From NCBI GenBank assembly GCA_016938235.1, contig JAFGVA010000198.1, positions 128,752 to 173,905 on the forward strand: DNA of 45,154 bases, in the 5' to 3' direction. How positions within the stretch are numbered: position 1 is the stretch's first letter; each line of letters opens with the position of its first letter. Both the position numbers and the translations under genes were made by a program. The DNA is from Bacteroidales bacterium (GTDB taxonomy: Bacteria > Bacteroidota > Bacteroidia > Bacteroidales > UBA10428). This document shows, in pieces, positions 16,099-26,700 of this stretch. The notes beneath the pieces are model-generated. The model made no database searches. It saw only the letters and a list, made by a program, of their open reading frames with translations, and was not told the origin of the DNA.

Positions 16099-19000
16099 CT
16101 ACTCTTTTACAAATTTTATAGTTTTAACAGTTTCATCAGTCCTAAGAAGCATGATATAGAGTCCTTCTTTCAGATCTCTTACATCTATTTTGAGCTGGTC
16201 TGCTCCCCTGGTTTCTATCTGAGCAACATGCTTACCTGAGATATCAAATATTTGAATATCGTCAACAGCTGAACAGTTTGTTACGTATAGCTCGGTCTGA
16301 GCCGGAGTTGGATAAACCGCAACATGGCTAAGATTCACATCCTCAATTCCTGTCTGATGAACGGTAAACACTATTTTATAAGTTCTGCTTGCAGTTTCAT
16401 CTTCGGAAGTAACAACAACAGATGCTGTACGTGCAGCTTCATCACCGGTTAAATCAGATGGTCCGCTAACATCAACGGTTGCTCCGTCATCAGAAGTAGT
16501 ATACCCAATAGTTACACTTATAGTACCTGAAGGAAGTTCAACATTGTAGTTTAATACAGCCGGCAAGAAACCTGAAACGCTTGTTCCATCAACTGTTAAA
16601 TCGCTAAGTGTTGCATCGCTTGATAATACGGGAATAGTAAGCTCCTGAACATCTGCAAGGAAGCGCGGGAAAATCTCTGCATCCCCATTATATTCCTGAG
16701 CTACACCGGTTACATTGGCACTATCAGGTATTGCAGTACCTATTAAATCGGTACCATAAAAATCTGTTCTGCAGATAATAGTATCTGTACCATAACCGAT
16801 TTTGTAATTCTTACCGTTAGCAAAATCGCCTCCACCATCGGCAAATGAGACACTTTGAACGGTAATCAGTTCGGCTTCGTAATTATCAAAGTTTGCATTT
16901 AGTTCAGCCAAAGTAACTACCTGAGGTGTTAAAGTATTTCCTGTAGATGAAGCGGCACCCGGATCAGCCACCGGCACAAACTCCAGCATACCTGCATAAT
17001 AATCAAGTGTGCCAACAAGTCCTGTAATACCATCACCAAGAGCGTATGTTGAAGTAATAACTCCGGTTGGGTCGAAAACCAGAATAGCTGCTGAAGCATC
17101 CTCAACATATTTTTTACCCTGGTAGCTCATTTGCGCAGTTAGCAATACTTCGGTAGTTATTTTGATTGCTGCCGATGTATCGTAAAGAGCCCTGACTTCA
17201 GCAAGACTTTGTACTTCAATCACAAATTCTTTAACCGTTAATTTCCAGTTAGAAAGGCTGCCATCCTCAGCGGTTACTGCAATATCAACTGAATCTACAT
17301 CAATAAAGTTTAGAGAAGTTCCAACTTCATAATCGGAGGTAGCTCCGGCAGAAAGTTCTATGGTTGGTGTTATAGCTGAAAGGTCGGTTCCATATTCAAC
17401 ATAAACTGTAACAATTTTCGCCTCTGCATCAATTACTGCCTCTATAGCCTGGTTCTCAATGGTAACATCAACAATATCAGCATCAGAAAGCGTTTCATCA
17501 AGAGTTACCACATAAACTGTCCAGGTTTGTACAGTTGTTCCATCTTCGGCAGTTACAACAAGACCAGCACTTCCGGTAGAAAAATCAATTGAATCTCCGG
17601 ATTCAGGGTCAGCAGTGGCGCCTTCAGACAAAGTAAATACCGGGAACAAACTGTCAAGTTGAGTTGATTTGAATACCAACAGGTATATTGAATCATTTTC
17701 AGCAACAATCTTTGTGGCAGAATCAATTGAAACTCCTGGTATGTTAATACTTAAAATACCTGTTTCTGTACTAAGAGGAGGCGAAACTAACCCCAGGTTG
17801 CTAACAGAATCCTGAGACCAGACCTTCCATTCTGAGTCATCTTTATTCGTTCCGGCAGAGGATACCCAGTCGGCATTGCCTGATGTACGACCGGCTTTCC
17901 TGATTAAAGTATGTTCTGCTGTTGCTGACGCTATACCTGCAACAGAATAATTTAAGCCATCAGGATTGTATTCATAACCGACTTTATCAATAACAATCGT
18001 ATCATTACCCTTAATATGGGCAAGGCCTCTTGCATCGTTTCCATTAAAGCCTACTTCCAAACCTGTTGTGATCCAATCAGCAACTTCCTGCATGGCTGAT
18101 ATAGCCTGGTCATCAACAATTACATATACATCCTTTGCTGCAATAGTTGCTCCTTCCGGGAAAGTGTAATCGTATTCCCAATCTGTTGCATTGTTACCAG
18201 TGCCCAGCAGGCAATAATTACTAAGATCAATCACGCTGTTTGTCGGATTGAAAATTTCCAAAGCTTTGTTATTACTTGAACCTTCAACATATTCAGAGAA
18301 GAAAATATCGATTGAAGGATCAATTACATTAAATGCACTGCTGGTATTTGCAAGAGATGCACTTGATACTGAAAGAACAACACCTTCTCCTGCTGATGTA
18401 TAAATAAGTGTATCGAATGCAGCAACACCATTTACAGGGGTAACTGTATGTAAGATGTACTTTAAATCGGCACCTGTTGATCGAATTTGTATATCATCTG
18501 CAAAGTCTGTATCGATATTTCCATTTGCATCCAAAGCAGTGATAACTACCGCCGGGTCAATAGTATCTGCAATTTCAACATCGGAAGGCTGAACAGTAAA
18601 TTCAAGTTCTGTGGCAACTACATCAATTGTAATTTCGTTACCAATTATATTGCTTAAAAAATCGTCGGTAAATGATGATCCTGAAACAATAGCTTTGAAG
18701 CCATGCTGATCTGCATCTATCATAAACTGAATAACCTTTCCATCGCCTGCATCAGCTGCAAGAATGAGGTTCATGGTAACAGTAACCGTATCATTATCGG
18801 GAACACTTATTTCATCGGCAGCTATAGTAAATGCAATTGAATCAGTTCCAACTACCGGCTCACCACTAAGGGCTATGGCGGTTCCTTCTATATCGAAATA
18901 AACTGAATCGATATCTGTTGCGTAATCGATAGTGCTGTTGGCGCCAAAGAACAATACAATTTGAGAAACCTCAGTTTCAGCTCCGTCAACGGTTCCTGAA

Positions 19001-21735
19001 TCGGTAACAGCAAATGCAAACACAGGAAAGGCTTCGGCTTTTTCATCTCCATCAACAACAGCTATGGTTGAAGAAGCAATTTGAGTTTTTGGAGCCTGAA
19101 CATAAGAATCAAAATCGAGCGGTGCTGAATTTAAGGTAATAGTATATGTCTTTGTAGTTGAACCGTCCTCAGCAGTACCTATTAGCTTGTAGCCGCTTTG
19201 CAAGTCAGTGGCAACAGTTGTGCCATCAGCTTCATAGGTATCAAAAGTACCGTTAAACGGTTCGGTAAAATTGGCCTCGAAAGTTGCCAGGTCGCTATTA
19301 TAAGGAATATCAGTTATTGTTTCTGCAACATCATCAACAGTATAGACCGCTGATGTAACAGCAGCATCAGTTGATGCAGGATTAATTGTTATAACATAAT
19401 TCTTTTTAGTAGTTCCATCCTCGGCGGTGCCAATAACAACATAAGTGCTTTGTAAATCAGTTGCAACAGTTGTTGCATCGGCCTGGTATGTTTCGAAGCT
19501 TCCGAATGCAGGTGCTGTAATGTTTGACTCAAAAGTTGCCAGGTTAGTACCATAAGGTATACCGGTAACCGTTTCGCCTGAATTATCAACAGAATATACT
19601 GATGATGATATTGAGGCATCGGTAAGTGGGGCATTTCTTGTTATAGTATAAATGCGCCTGGTTATACCATCAGCAGCAGAATCGATTAATACTTTCGTAT
19701 CATCAAGCACAGTAGCCGGTGTAATCTGGTCGGCATCGTATACATCATAAGATGAAGAATCACATGCGGCTATATTACTTTCGAACGTAGCAAGTGTTGT
19801 ACTGTGCACCATTCCTGTTATGGTATTAGCATTGTTATCAACTGTATATTCAGCCGATGTTACAGTATCGCTGGCAGATAAAATATCCTCTTTAATTCCC
19901 GGAAGAATCTTGAAAGCACTATAAGAATAGTATCCGACTCCTGAAATAGTTATATTCTCATTAAGAACGGCAGAATGTGCATAAAATTCGTCATCAACTT
20001 CAAGTGCTCCGCTTCCGTCGTTTATTTCAAAAATACCACTTCCTAAACTTGCATTGGTAACCTGTGCGTTTATTATTTTCAAAGGAACAGCTTCGTATGC
20101 CTCGTTTAACTCACCTGTGGTTATTTCTACCAACTCCCTTGATTTTCCGGTAGCAGGCCTTGAACTAATTTCCACATTCATAAGTTCGGTTAAACCAAAA
20201 TATTCTGTTACCGAAGCTTCAATCACTATACTGTCGCCAACAGTTAATGTACCTGCATTTGTTCCATCATAAACATAAACTCCGTTCCAGGCTTTAGATG
20301 AATCAACCAGGAAGTACCTGTTCCCATTCAGATAACTTACAATACCTGTTGTTCTAATAATATCTCCGGCATAAGAAGAAGCATCTCCATCAGTGGTTTT
20401 CGATTGAATATCGTATATCGATGGTGTAGCAATAATGGTAAAAACATCTGAAGTATCGGTAATAGCCGTATTATTGTCTCCAACTACAGCAAGCTTATAA
20501 CCGGTTCCGTAATCAGCATCTTCAGGAATTGTGATTACTTCAGAACCATCATCAGCGATATCGTCGGCCTCAAGAATCCAGGTATCCTCATCTGGTATAT
20601 AAACATAAATATCAACCAGTGAAATATTTGCAGCGATCCATTCAACGGTAACAGGTTCGCCGGCATAGAATTTTAATGCGCCCGATACAGAAGCACCATC
20701 TATGAAAGGTGTTGATGCATCAATTGTTGTAAAAGTAATGTTCTCTGCAATTGTTGCATTGTCAAATACATCTTCAACAGCGGCTAATGCAAGGTAGTAA
20801 ACCTGATTATTAGTTAAATCAGCATCGGGGTTTATTGTAATGATTTTCTTTTCATCATCTATTGTTGCTGTATAAGAAACATCAGCACCTGCAACATCTG
20901 TTTCTTTAAAGGTTAACAAGGCATCAAGGATTGCCCCATTGGTAATCTCTGAATTATCGATATTCCGAATAGATTCGTCGAACTCGACAACTAAATCAGA
21001 ATAAACATATACATCTGTTGCAGCATCTTCAGGATCCCAGGTTGCTATAGGGGCAGTGATATCTGGTTCAAGTATTTGAATGTTATCAATAGCAATATCT
21101 TCATCACCTGCATTTAGAGAGAAAATAATTTTTATATCAAGAGTAGAGCCTGTTCCTACAATATCGGCAGTAAATTCTGTAAAATCAGATGTAACAAATA
21201 CGAGACTATCTCCTATTCCATTGAAATCAGCATCTATTGATGGTGCTGTATTTGTTGTTAGTGGATTCCCTGAAAGTGTACCTGAATTTCTTATCCAAAT
21301 TAAGTCAGTAAAAATACCACTGTTATCAATATCATATTGAATATGAACTGAATCGTTATTATCCCAATCCTGATTTGTTCCATCGTCATCTTCAGCGAGC
21401 ATTATGCTAAACGAAAGACTTAAAACTCCGGAAATATCAATATCATTAATGTTTAGTTCTAAAGGCAGGGTTGCTCCCTCCCCATCTATGTCCATAGCAG
21501 CAAAATAATAGGTGCCCTGTATATTTCCAAATTCAACATTTGAACTAATATCAGAGCCATCTGTCCTCAAGAAAAAGTCATTAAACCCATCTGAAAACTC
21601 AACTTCTGAAGTTGCATACTCTGAACCAGTATAGGTTTCAAAATCAAGGGTATAGATAGGTGTTTGTGAGACAGCAAATCCAAATTGAAAAATCAGGATT
21701 TGAAATAAGATAAGGCGAAGTAGATGTTTTTTCAT
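16099..21735 (-). CDS. Giant modular T9SS-secreted surface protein with LTD, OB-fold-like and Ig-like repeats
   Basis: Extracellular protein of 1878 aa, acidic and Thr/Ser-rich, with few Lys/Arg. Modules in order: signal peptide 1-23; an N-terminal beta-sandwich (about 28-222); an SbsA-type Ig-like domain (about 225-340, ITAPIATWDPEDAATDVYV); an OB-fold-like domain (about 440-615); three tandem repeats of about 83 aa (about 622-873), each with an AVYTVDD-type start and ATFESN and AEDGTTKK-type motifs; a beta region; a lamin-tail domain (about 1142-1320, FFSEYVEGSSNNKALEIFN); two DUF5018-like Ig modules (about 1330-1500); a second OB-fold-like domain (about 1505-1700); a cadherin-like sandwich (about 1702-1790); and a T9SS type A sorting domain (YPTPAQTELYV onward). 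No catalytic motif was found. The LTD and OB modules echo the nuclease locus at 2465-9938. Likely roles are adhesion or substrate binding at the cell surface. Confidence 0.85.
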   Translation of the reverse strand: MKKHLLRLILFQILIFQFGFAVSQTPIYTLDFETYTGSEYATSEVEFSDGFNDFFLRTDGSDISSNVEFGNIQGTYYFAAMDIDGEGATLPLELNINDIDISGVLSLSFSIMLAEDDDGTNQDWDNNDSVHIQYDIDNSGIFTDLIWIRNSGTLSGNPLTTNTAPSIDADFNGIGDSLVFVTSDFTEFTADIVGTGSTLDIKIIFSLNAGDEDIAIDNIQILEPDITAPIATWDPEDAATDVYVYSDLVVEFDESIRNIDNSEITNGAILDALLTFKETDVAGADVSYTATIDDEKKIITINPDADLTNNQVYYLALAAVEDVFDNATIAENITFTTIDASTPFIDGASVSGALKFYAGEPVTVEWIAANISLVDIYVYIPDEDTWILEADDIADDGSEVITIPEDADYGTGYKLAVVGDNNTAITDTSDVFTIIATPSIYDIQSKTTDGDASSYAGDIIRTTGIVSYLNGNRYFLVDSSKAWNGVYVYDGTNAGTLTVGDSIVIEASVTEYFGLTELMNVEISSRPATGKSRELVEITTGELNEAYEAVPLKIINAQVTNASLGSGIFEINDGSGALEVDDEFYAHSAVLNENITISGVGYYSYSAFKILPGIKEDILSASDTVTSAEYTVDNNANTITGMVHSTTLATFESNIAACDSSSYDVYDADQITPATVLDDTKVLIDSAADGITRRIYTITRNAPLTDASISSSVYSVDNSGETVTGIPYGTNLATFESNITAPAFGSFETYQADATTVATDLQSTYVVIGTAEDGTTKKNYVITINPASTDAAVTSAVYTVDDVAETITDIPYNSDLATFEANFTEPFNGTFDTYEADGTTVATDLQSGYKLIGTAEDGSTTKTYTITLNSAPLDFDSYVQAPKTQIASSTIAVVDGDEKAEAFPVFAFAVTDSGTVDGAETEVSQIVLFFGANSTIDYATDIDSVYFDIEGTAIALSGEPVVGTDSIAFTIAADEISVPDNDTVTVTMNLILAADAGDGKVIQFMIDADQHGFKAIVSGSSFTDDFLSNIIGNEITIDVVATELEFTVQPSDVEIADTIDPAVVITALDANGNIDTDFADDIQIRSTGADLKYILHTVTPVNGVAAFDTLIYTSAGEGVVLSVSSASLANTSSAFNVIDPSIDIFFSEYVEGSSNNKALEIFNPTNSVIDLSNYCLLGTGNNATDWEYDYTFPEGATIAAKDVYVIVDDQAISAMQEVADWITTGLEVGFNGNDARGLAHIKGNDTIVIDKVGYEYNPDGLNYSVAGIASATAEHTLIRKAGRTSGNADWVSSAGTNKDDSEWKVWSQDSVSNLGLVSPPLSTETGILSINIPGVSIDSATKIVAENDSIYLLVFKSTQLDSLFPVFTLSEGATADPESGDSIDFSTGSAGLVVTAEDGTTVQTWTVYVVTLDETLSDADIVDVTIENQAIEAVIDAEAKIVTVYVEYGTDLSAITPTIELSAGATSDYEVGTSLNFIDVDSVDIAVTAEDGSLSNWKLTVKEFVIEVQSLAEVRALYDTSAAIKITTEVLLTAQMSYQGKKYVEDASAAILVFDPTGVITSTYALGDGITGLVGTLDYYAGMLEFVPVADPGAASSTGNTLTPQVVTLAELNANFDNYEAELITVQSVSFADGGGDFANGKNYKIGYGTDTIICRTDFYGTDLIGTAIPDSANVTGVAQEYNGDAEIFPRFLADVQELTIPVLSSDATLSDLTVDGTSVSGFLPAVLNYNVELPSGTISVTIGYTTSDDGATVDVSGPSDLTGDEAARTASVVVTSEDETASRTYKIVFTVHQTGIEDVNLSHVAVYPTPAQTELYVTNCSAVDDIQIFDISGKHVAQIETRGADQLKIDVRDLKEGLYIMLLRTDETVKTIKFVKE
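19115..19873 (-). repeat. Three diverged tandem repeats of about 250 bp inside the giant gene
   Basis: Three consecutive units (about 19628-19873, 19376-19627 and 19115-19375 in reading order) encode related blocks of about 83 aa. Each reads TSAVYTVDD-like, then DLATFESN-like, then a TTVATDLQ-like stretch, and ends with GTAEDGTTKK-like and YTITLN-like strands. The last two units are closest to each other, suggesting stepwise duplication. Unit boundaries are approximate. Confidence 0.75.
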
Positions 21736-21917
21736 AGCAAATTGTTTTGAATTATTGGGTTATAAAAGTAGACTCATTGTATCGTTTAGGTATTTCAAGA
21801 ACATTAGCTCTATGTTAATTTTCCTTAACGTGTTGTTTTAAAAGGATAAAACAGGTTTAGGTAAATCGGTAGAAAAAATTACGAAATTCAGTTCAGGTAA
21901 AAAATTATATTGGTTTG

Positions 21918-21951
21918 TTTTCGCGAAAAACTGTTAAAATAATATTAACAG
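21918..21951. promoter_or_regulatory. Pair of adjacent palindromes upstream of the giant gene
   Basis: A perfect 12 bp palindrome TTTTCGCGAAAA (21918-21929) is followed after one base by the inverted repeat CTGTTAA-N7-TTAACAG (21931-21951). They lie about 185 bp upstream of the start of the giant gene and beyond the terminator of the LUD gene. They look like protein-binding sites; the binder is unknown. Confidence 0.4.
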
Positions 21952-21975
21952 CAAGTTGTTGATAAGCATAAAACA

Positions 21976-22007
21976 AAAAGCTCCACCTGATAGCAGATGG
22001 AGCTTTT
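21976..22007 (-). terminator. Intrinsic terminator hairpin after the LUD-domain gene
   Basis: AAAAGCTCCA (21976-21985) pairs with TGGAGCTTTT (21998-22007). The stem continues past one mismatch with CTG/CAG around the loop ATAG. It starts 23 bp after the stop of the minus-strand gene at 22030. Confidence 0.8.
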
Positions 22008-22029
22008 GCGAGTTCAGATAATATGAAAT

Positions 22030-22566
22030 TCAACTGGCTATATTAAAGGGTAATAAAGCAACAGTGATTTCTGCTTCTTTAGGTTTTTGATCAAATACAA
22101 CAAAATCTGAGGTCATTTTACGTTCATTTGGTCTTTTGTTCAGACTGGCAAGTTCTGAGAAAGCTATAATATTCTTCGGGAAATTATGTTTACTGGCAGC
22201 TCTGCCAGAAAATTCGTAATTAATTACACGTCCTTCCGAAGTAACCGAATCGGCTGTAGTAAGAAAAAAATCAGGAACAGGATGCTCCTCGAAACTATCC
22301 ATTGATCGATTATAAGTATCACCGTTCCAGGAATAATATACCTTATTTCCCTTTTCCAGAAGTATTTCCCTGATTTTTAATGCACTTGACGACAAAGAGT
22401 TTCCAAGACCAACTATACAGTTATCCGGAATATTGTCGTAAATAAATTTGCGCAGAGCTCTTTCACTTTCAAGAATAATGGTATTAAATCCCTTACGTTG
22501 TAAGGCGGATTCAATGCTCTTCCACGTTTTTTCAAACAAATGTCCAAGTCTTGTTGATTGCTTCAT
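22030..22566 (-). CDS. LUD-domain protein (LutC/YkgG-like)
   Basis: Cytoplasmic protein of about 178 aa matching the LUD (lactate utilisation, LutC/YkgG) pattern: a helical start, IVGLGNSLSSSALKIREILLE, then FFLTTADSVTSEGRVINYEF, and a C-terminal EAEITVALLPFNI strand. LutC proteins work with LutA/LutB in lactate oxidation, but neither is adjacent here, so the substrate role is uncertain. I prefer ATG 22566 (MKQSTRLGHLF): the upstream ATG (22584) and TTG (22587) fall on a promoter-like TTGACA-19 bp-TACTTTG at 22616-22585, leaving almost no leader for those starts. Seven more residues are possible if that promoter guess is wrong. The gene is monocistronic, with a clear terminator behind it. Confidence 0.72.
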   Translation of the reverse strand: MKQSTRLGHLFEKTWKSIESALQRKGFNTIILESERALRKFIYDNIPDNCIVGLGNSLSSSALKIREILLEKGNKVYYSWNGDTYNRSMDSFEEHPVPDFFLTTADSVTSEGRVINYEFSGRAASKHNFPKNIIAFSELASLNKRPNERKMTSDFVVFDQKPKEAEITVALLPFNIAS

Positions 22567-22584
22567 TTTTCTATGATTTTGCAT

Positions 22585-22616
22585 CAAAGTAAAGCAGTAA
22601 ATATGATATATGTCAA
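22585..22616 (-). promoter_or_regulatory. Candidate promoter of the LUD gene
   Basis: On the minus strand TTGACA (22616-22611) is followed after 19 bp by TACTTTG (22591-22585), close to the Bacteroidota -33/-7 arrangement (TAnnTTTG with one spacer base missing). Confidence 0.4.
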
Positions 22617-22774
22617 TTTTTTGTTGTTTACTGGAATGACTCTGGGGTGTTATAGTGCATTTGGGGGTGAATTTTAATAATGTGGGACGAAATTATTAAA
22701 GCAGAATGAGCTTGAAATTTAAAAATTCAATCTGCTTAAAGCACTAAGCGTTTTAAAGTTTTTTACAGAAAAAG

Positions 22775-22803
22775 TTGTTTACCAAGTTAAATCTGTATTT
22801 TTG
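22775..22803 (+). promoter_or_regulatory. Candidate promoter of the LytTR regulator gene
   Basis: TTG at 22775-22777, then 18 bp, then TATTTTTG at 22796-22803, an exact match to the Bacteroidota -7 consensus TAnnTTTG. The ATG of the gene is 31 bp downstream. Confidence 0.5.
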
Positions 22804-22834
22804 TGTGTCAGCTTAAAAACTTAATCATACGCAT

Positions 22835-23689
22835 ATGCTTATCTGGGAAAAGAAAATTCCTACTTATCTTGTTCACAAAGAATCCATTGTAAGAACGACC
22901 ATTTTTACCGGATTATTTGCCCTGGCGTTCATTAATTTCTATGCTCCCTTCAATGTTGAGAAATGGTATCAGCCCACCAATGAATTCGAGCTCTTCTTTT
23001 ATTCAAGCCTTGTAATTCTTGTTGGAATGCTGGTAATTGTTCTTAGCAGAATCATTATGTTCCAGGTGTCGAAAAAGGTTGAACTTACTTACCTGATTTA
23101 TGCTATATGGATTGCGGCAGAAATTATAAGTATGGCAGCCGTTTATTCTGTTTTTGCAAAATTTGCTCTTGATGATCGCCGTTTTTTTTATGAAATTATC
23201 GAAATAACTTTTAAAAACACCCTGCTGATACTGCTGCTTCCTTATACTGTTCTATGGTTATATTTTGCCTATCGCGAAAAAACAAAAGAACTGGAAGAAT
23301 ACTCACAGACAGGTATTTTAAAGGGACACCCCGATAAAATGATTCCTTTCTATGACGAGAAAGGTAAATTAAAATTTTCTGTTATTAACGACGACATTCT
23401 GTATATTGAAGCCTCCGATAATTATGTTTCCATATATTATGTTACAAATGAAAAAACAGCAAAATACATGGTGCGTAATACACTTAAAAACCTTGAAGAA
23501 AAGCTCAAAAACATTGGATTTATTCGTTGTCACCGATCTTTCCTGGTAAACTTCAATAAAGTTAAACTACTTAAGCGCGAAAAAGACGGCTTATTTATTG
23601 AGCTAAATGCAGACAATCAAATCACGCTGCCTGTATCGAAGACTTATGTAACTGGCATTATTGAATCTTTTTCCGAATCGTCTCTGTAA
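22835..23689 (+). CDS. Membrane-anchored LytTR-type DNA-binding regulator
   Basis: Transcription regulator of 284 aa. The N-terminal half is an integral membrane domain with four predicted helices (about 21-39, 53-73, 83-105, 126-147). A linker (about 148-178) leads to a LytTR DNA-binding domain (about 180-280): NDDILYIEASDNYVSIYY, then KNLEEKLKNIGFIRCHRSFL, VNFNKVKLLKR and ITLPVSKTYV. There is no receiver domain, so it differs from LytR/AgrA-type regulators and may sense a signal in the membrane directly. No kinase of the LytS type is adjacent. It lies 96 bp before the hybrid two-component gene on the same strand, but that gene has its own -7 candidate, so co-regulation is uncertain. Confidence 0.88.
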   Translation: MLIWEKKIPTYLVHKESIVRTTIFTGLFALAFINFYAPFNVEKWYQPTNEFELFFYSSLVILVGMLVIVLSRIIMFQVSKKVELTYLIYAIWIAAEIISMAAVYSVFAKFALDDRRFFYEIIEITFKNTLLILLLPYTVLWLYFAYREKTKELEEYSQTGILKGHPDKMIPFYDEKGKLKFSVINDDILYIEASDNYVSIYYVTNEKTAKYMVRNTLKNLEEKLKNIGFIRCHRSFLVNFNKVKLLKREKDGLFIELNADNQITLPVSKTYVTGIIESFSESSL

Positions 23690-23749
23690 TCCCGGCCGGA
23701 AAGTTCCTGATTCGGAATTATTTTCATAAAACATAATTAGGAATATTGC

Positions 23750-23757
23750 TATATTTG
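23750..23757 (+). promoter_or_regulatory. Candidate -7 promoter element of the hybrid two-component gene
   Basis: TATATTTG matches TAnnTTTG exactly and lies 28 bp before the ATG at 23786. No clear -33 element was found at the usual distance. Confidence 0.4.
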
Positions 23758-23785
23758 AGACAATTAAGAACTATAGTAATACTGC

Positions 23786-26700
23786 ATGTTTTATAAAACA
23801 TCAAGCAAATATGTCCTATTTGTAATACTTCTGATATTCATTACTGCTTCCACAACAAAAGCACAAAGTACTTACTACAGATTTCGTTATTTAACTCAGG
23901 AGAACGGGCTTAAAAACAGCAGTATTCACACCATCTGTCAGGATGATAACGGGTTTATCTGGATAGGCACCGAGGGTGGTTTGTTTCGATACGACGGGTT
24001 CCGTTTTAAACACTTTACTCATAATCCAAACGATACTAATTCATTAAACAGTCCGGTTGTTTTTGCCTTGTTCAGCCAGGCAAACAATAAATTATGGATA
24101 GGTACCTACCGCGGACTGATGCTCTATGACCCCACTCTTAACCGATTTACCGATTTAAACCTTTCTGAGCGCTATCTGCCGGGCAAAACCATTCCGGTTA
24201 ATGATATTGTTATGGGTCCCGATTCTTTAATCTATATAGCCTGCCAGGAAATTGGAGTGGTTGTTTATAATACCAAAGAAAAAAAATTTGATGATATACT
24301 TTCGGACAGAATAAACCGAAACATGAGTAACAGCGCCATAAATACCATTATGTTTGACAGCAAAAACAACTGCTGGATTGGCACTTACTCTAAAGGCATA
24401 TACAAATTCGGGCCGGATACTAACCAACCGGTATATTATGATTTCAGCTCCTATTCCGACGGAAAACTCAACACAAACGATATTCTTAAAATAACCGAAA
24501 CAACATGTGGCGATATCTGGGTAACAACACGTGGTGGCGGCGTTTTTCTTTTTGTAAAGGGCGAAAACAATATAAAACACTTTCATCATAATGCTGAAGT
24601 ACCCGGAAGCATAGGAAGTAACGAAGCCTATGATACCTGGGAGAATACAAACAACGAAATATGGATCTCAACAAATGGTGGTGGAATAAACATCTATAAT
24701 AAAAATACGGAAAGCTTTACCCGCATTAAACATAAACCAAATGACCGGTATGGCTTGTTGAATGATAACATCCGCACAATTTTTGAAGATCAGCAGGGAA
24801 ATTTATGGATAACTTCATTCCAGTACGGGATAAACATTAAAGTCAATAATCCATACAAGTTTAATCATGTGTTTTTTCCTCCCGAAGAAAACACGGAATA
24901 TCGAAGCACCACCATTTTATCGTTCTACACCGATGAAAAAAATCTTTGGGTGGGCACCGATGGCGGAGGTTTAAAAAATATCGATAAGAAAACAGGTGCA
25001 ATAAAAACATACCTCCCCAGCCAGACCATGAACAGTATTCCCGACAGGGTTATTACTGCCATACAAAAAGATTACCAGGGTATTTTATGGCTTGGAACAT
25101 ACCTGCAAGGCCTTGTAATATTTGATACAAAAACCGGAAAGTTCAGAAATTTCACTCACGATGCTGACAACAAAAAATCAATAAGTAATAATTACGTAAG
25201 TTGTATTGTTGAAGATCGAAACGGAAATTTATGGATAGGAACAAACGGTGGAGGCATTAACCTGTTAAACCGCCATGATTACAGCTTCAAACATTTTATG
25301 GCTTCCGAAAACGATCCTGAAAACTCGCTTGTACACAATTATGTAAACGTGATACAGGAAGACATTAACGGTAATTTATGGATTGGCACTTATTGGGGGT
25401 TAAGTCATTTTAACATCAGGGATTACAGTTTTAAAAATTACCGGTATTCAAGAAACAAGACAGGAAGCCTGAGTAATAATGTGGTGTTGAGCTTGCTTAG
25501 AGATTCTAAGGGACGATTATGGGTGGGTACCCGGATGGGATTAAACCTGTATAATCGGGATAATGATAATTTTGTTATTTATACCGAAAATGATGGTTTA
25601 GCAGCTAGCACTATCAATGGAATACTCGAAGACAAGCAGGGAAACATCTGGATTTCTACCAACAGTGGCATTTCAAAATTCAACCCTCAAACCGAAGAAT
25701 CTGTAAATTTTTATGCCGAAGACGGACTTCAGGGTAATGAATTCTATCATGGCGCCTGCTATAAATCAAGTAATGGCGACTTGTTCTTCGGAGGGTATAA
25801 CGGATTTAATGCTTTTAACCCTGATTCTATTGCTGAACGACATTATATGCCAAAGGTCATTCTTACAGGGCTTAGGGTACTTGACAGGGATATTCCTATT
25901 GGCTCCATGCCTGACGGACGGGAAATTCTTAAAAAAGATATCTCAGAAACCGATAAAATAGAGCTTAATTACAGCGATAAAAGCATTTCGGTATATTTTG
26001 CAGCCATTGACTTTATTGAAGGTTCAAAAAATATTTTTGCTTATAAACTTGAAAACTTTGACAACAGCTGGAATTACACCACCCAGGAACACCCTTTTGC
26101 TACCTATACAAACCTGAGTCCCGGAACTTATACTTTTCTTGTAAAGGCTGGAAAAAAAGAAATCCTTAATGAAGTACCCGGCTATGCAAAGTTACAAATC
26201 ACAATAAATCCGCCGCTTTGGAGAACATGGTGGGCTTACACACTGTATTTGCTATTTGTATTATTCTTTATTTTCTTTTTCTGGAGACTTTCTTTGCAGC
26301 GCCTTAAAGAAAAAAACCAGATAAAACTGGAAAAATTGAAACGTGAACAAATTGAAACAGCTACTCAGGCAAGAATGAGTTTTTACACCAACATATCACA
26401 CGATATCAGAACCCCATTAACATTAATAATTGGACCACTTGAACAATTATTAAGCAGGGGTAAAGAAACAGAACCTTTCAGAAAGCAACTGGACATAATG
26501 CTTAAAAACGCACGCAGACTATTAAGATTGATAAACCAACTTCTTGATTTCAGGAAAATTGAAATGGACAAGATGAGTCTGAATGCCGAAAAAGCCGATC
26601 TGAACCGTTTCATCAGAGACATTGTATACTCGTTTGAAGAATTTGCTGCCGAAAAACATATCGAATTCAAATTCAAATCTAATATAGATAAATGCATCTT

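Noticed and set aside
19389-19634. Minus-strand frame of 81 codons within the repeat region of the giant gene
   Set aside because: It is a frame shadow of the tandem repeats, low-complexity and without any domain.
19115-19873. CRISPR or non-coding tandem array
   Set aside because: The repeats of about 250 bp are in frame, diverged at codon level and encode Ig-like modules.
22699-22737. Hairpin AAGCAGA...TCTGCTT upstream of the LytTR gene as a riboswitch or attenuator
   Set aside because: The stem is short with a large bulge and lies upstream of the promoter candidate at 22775-22803, so it would not be in the transcript.
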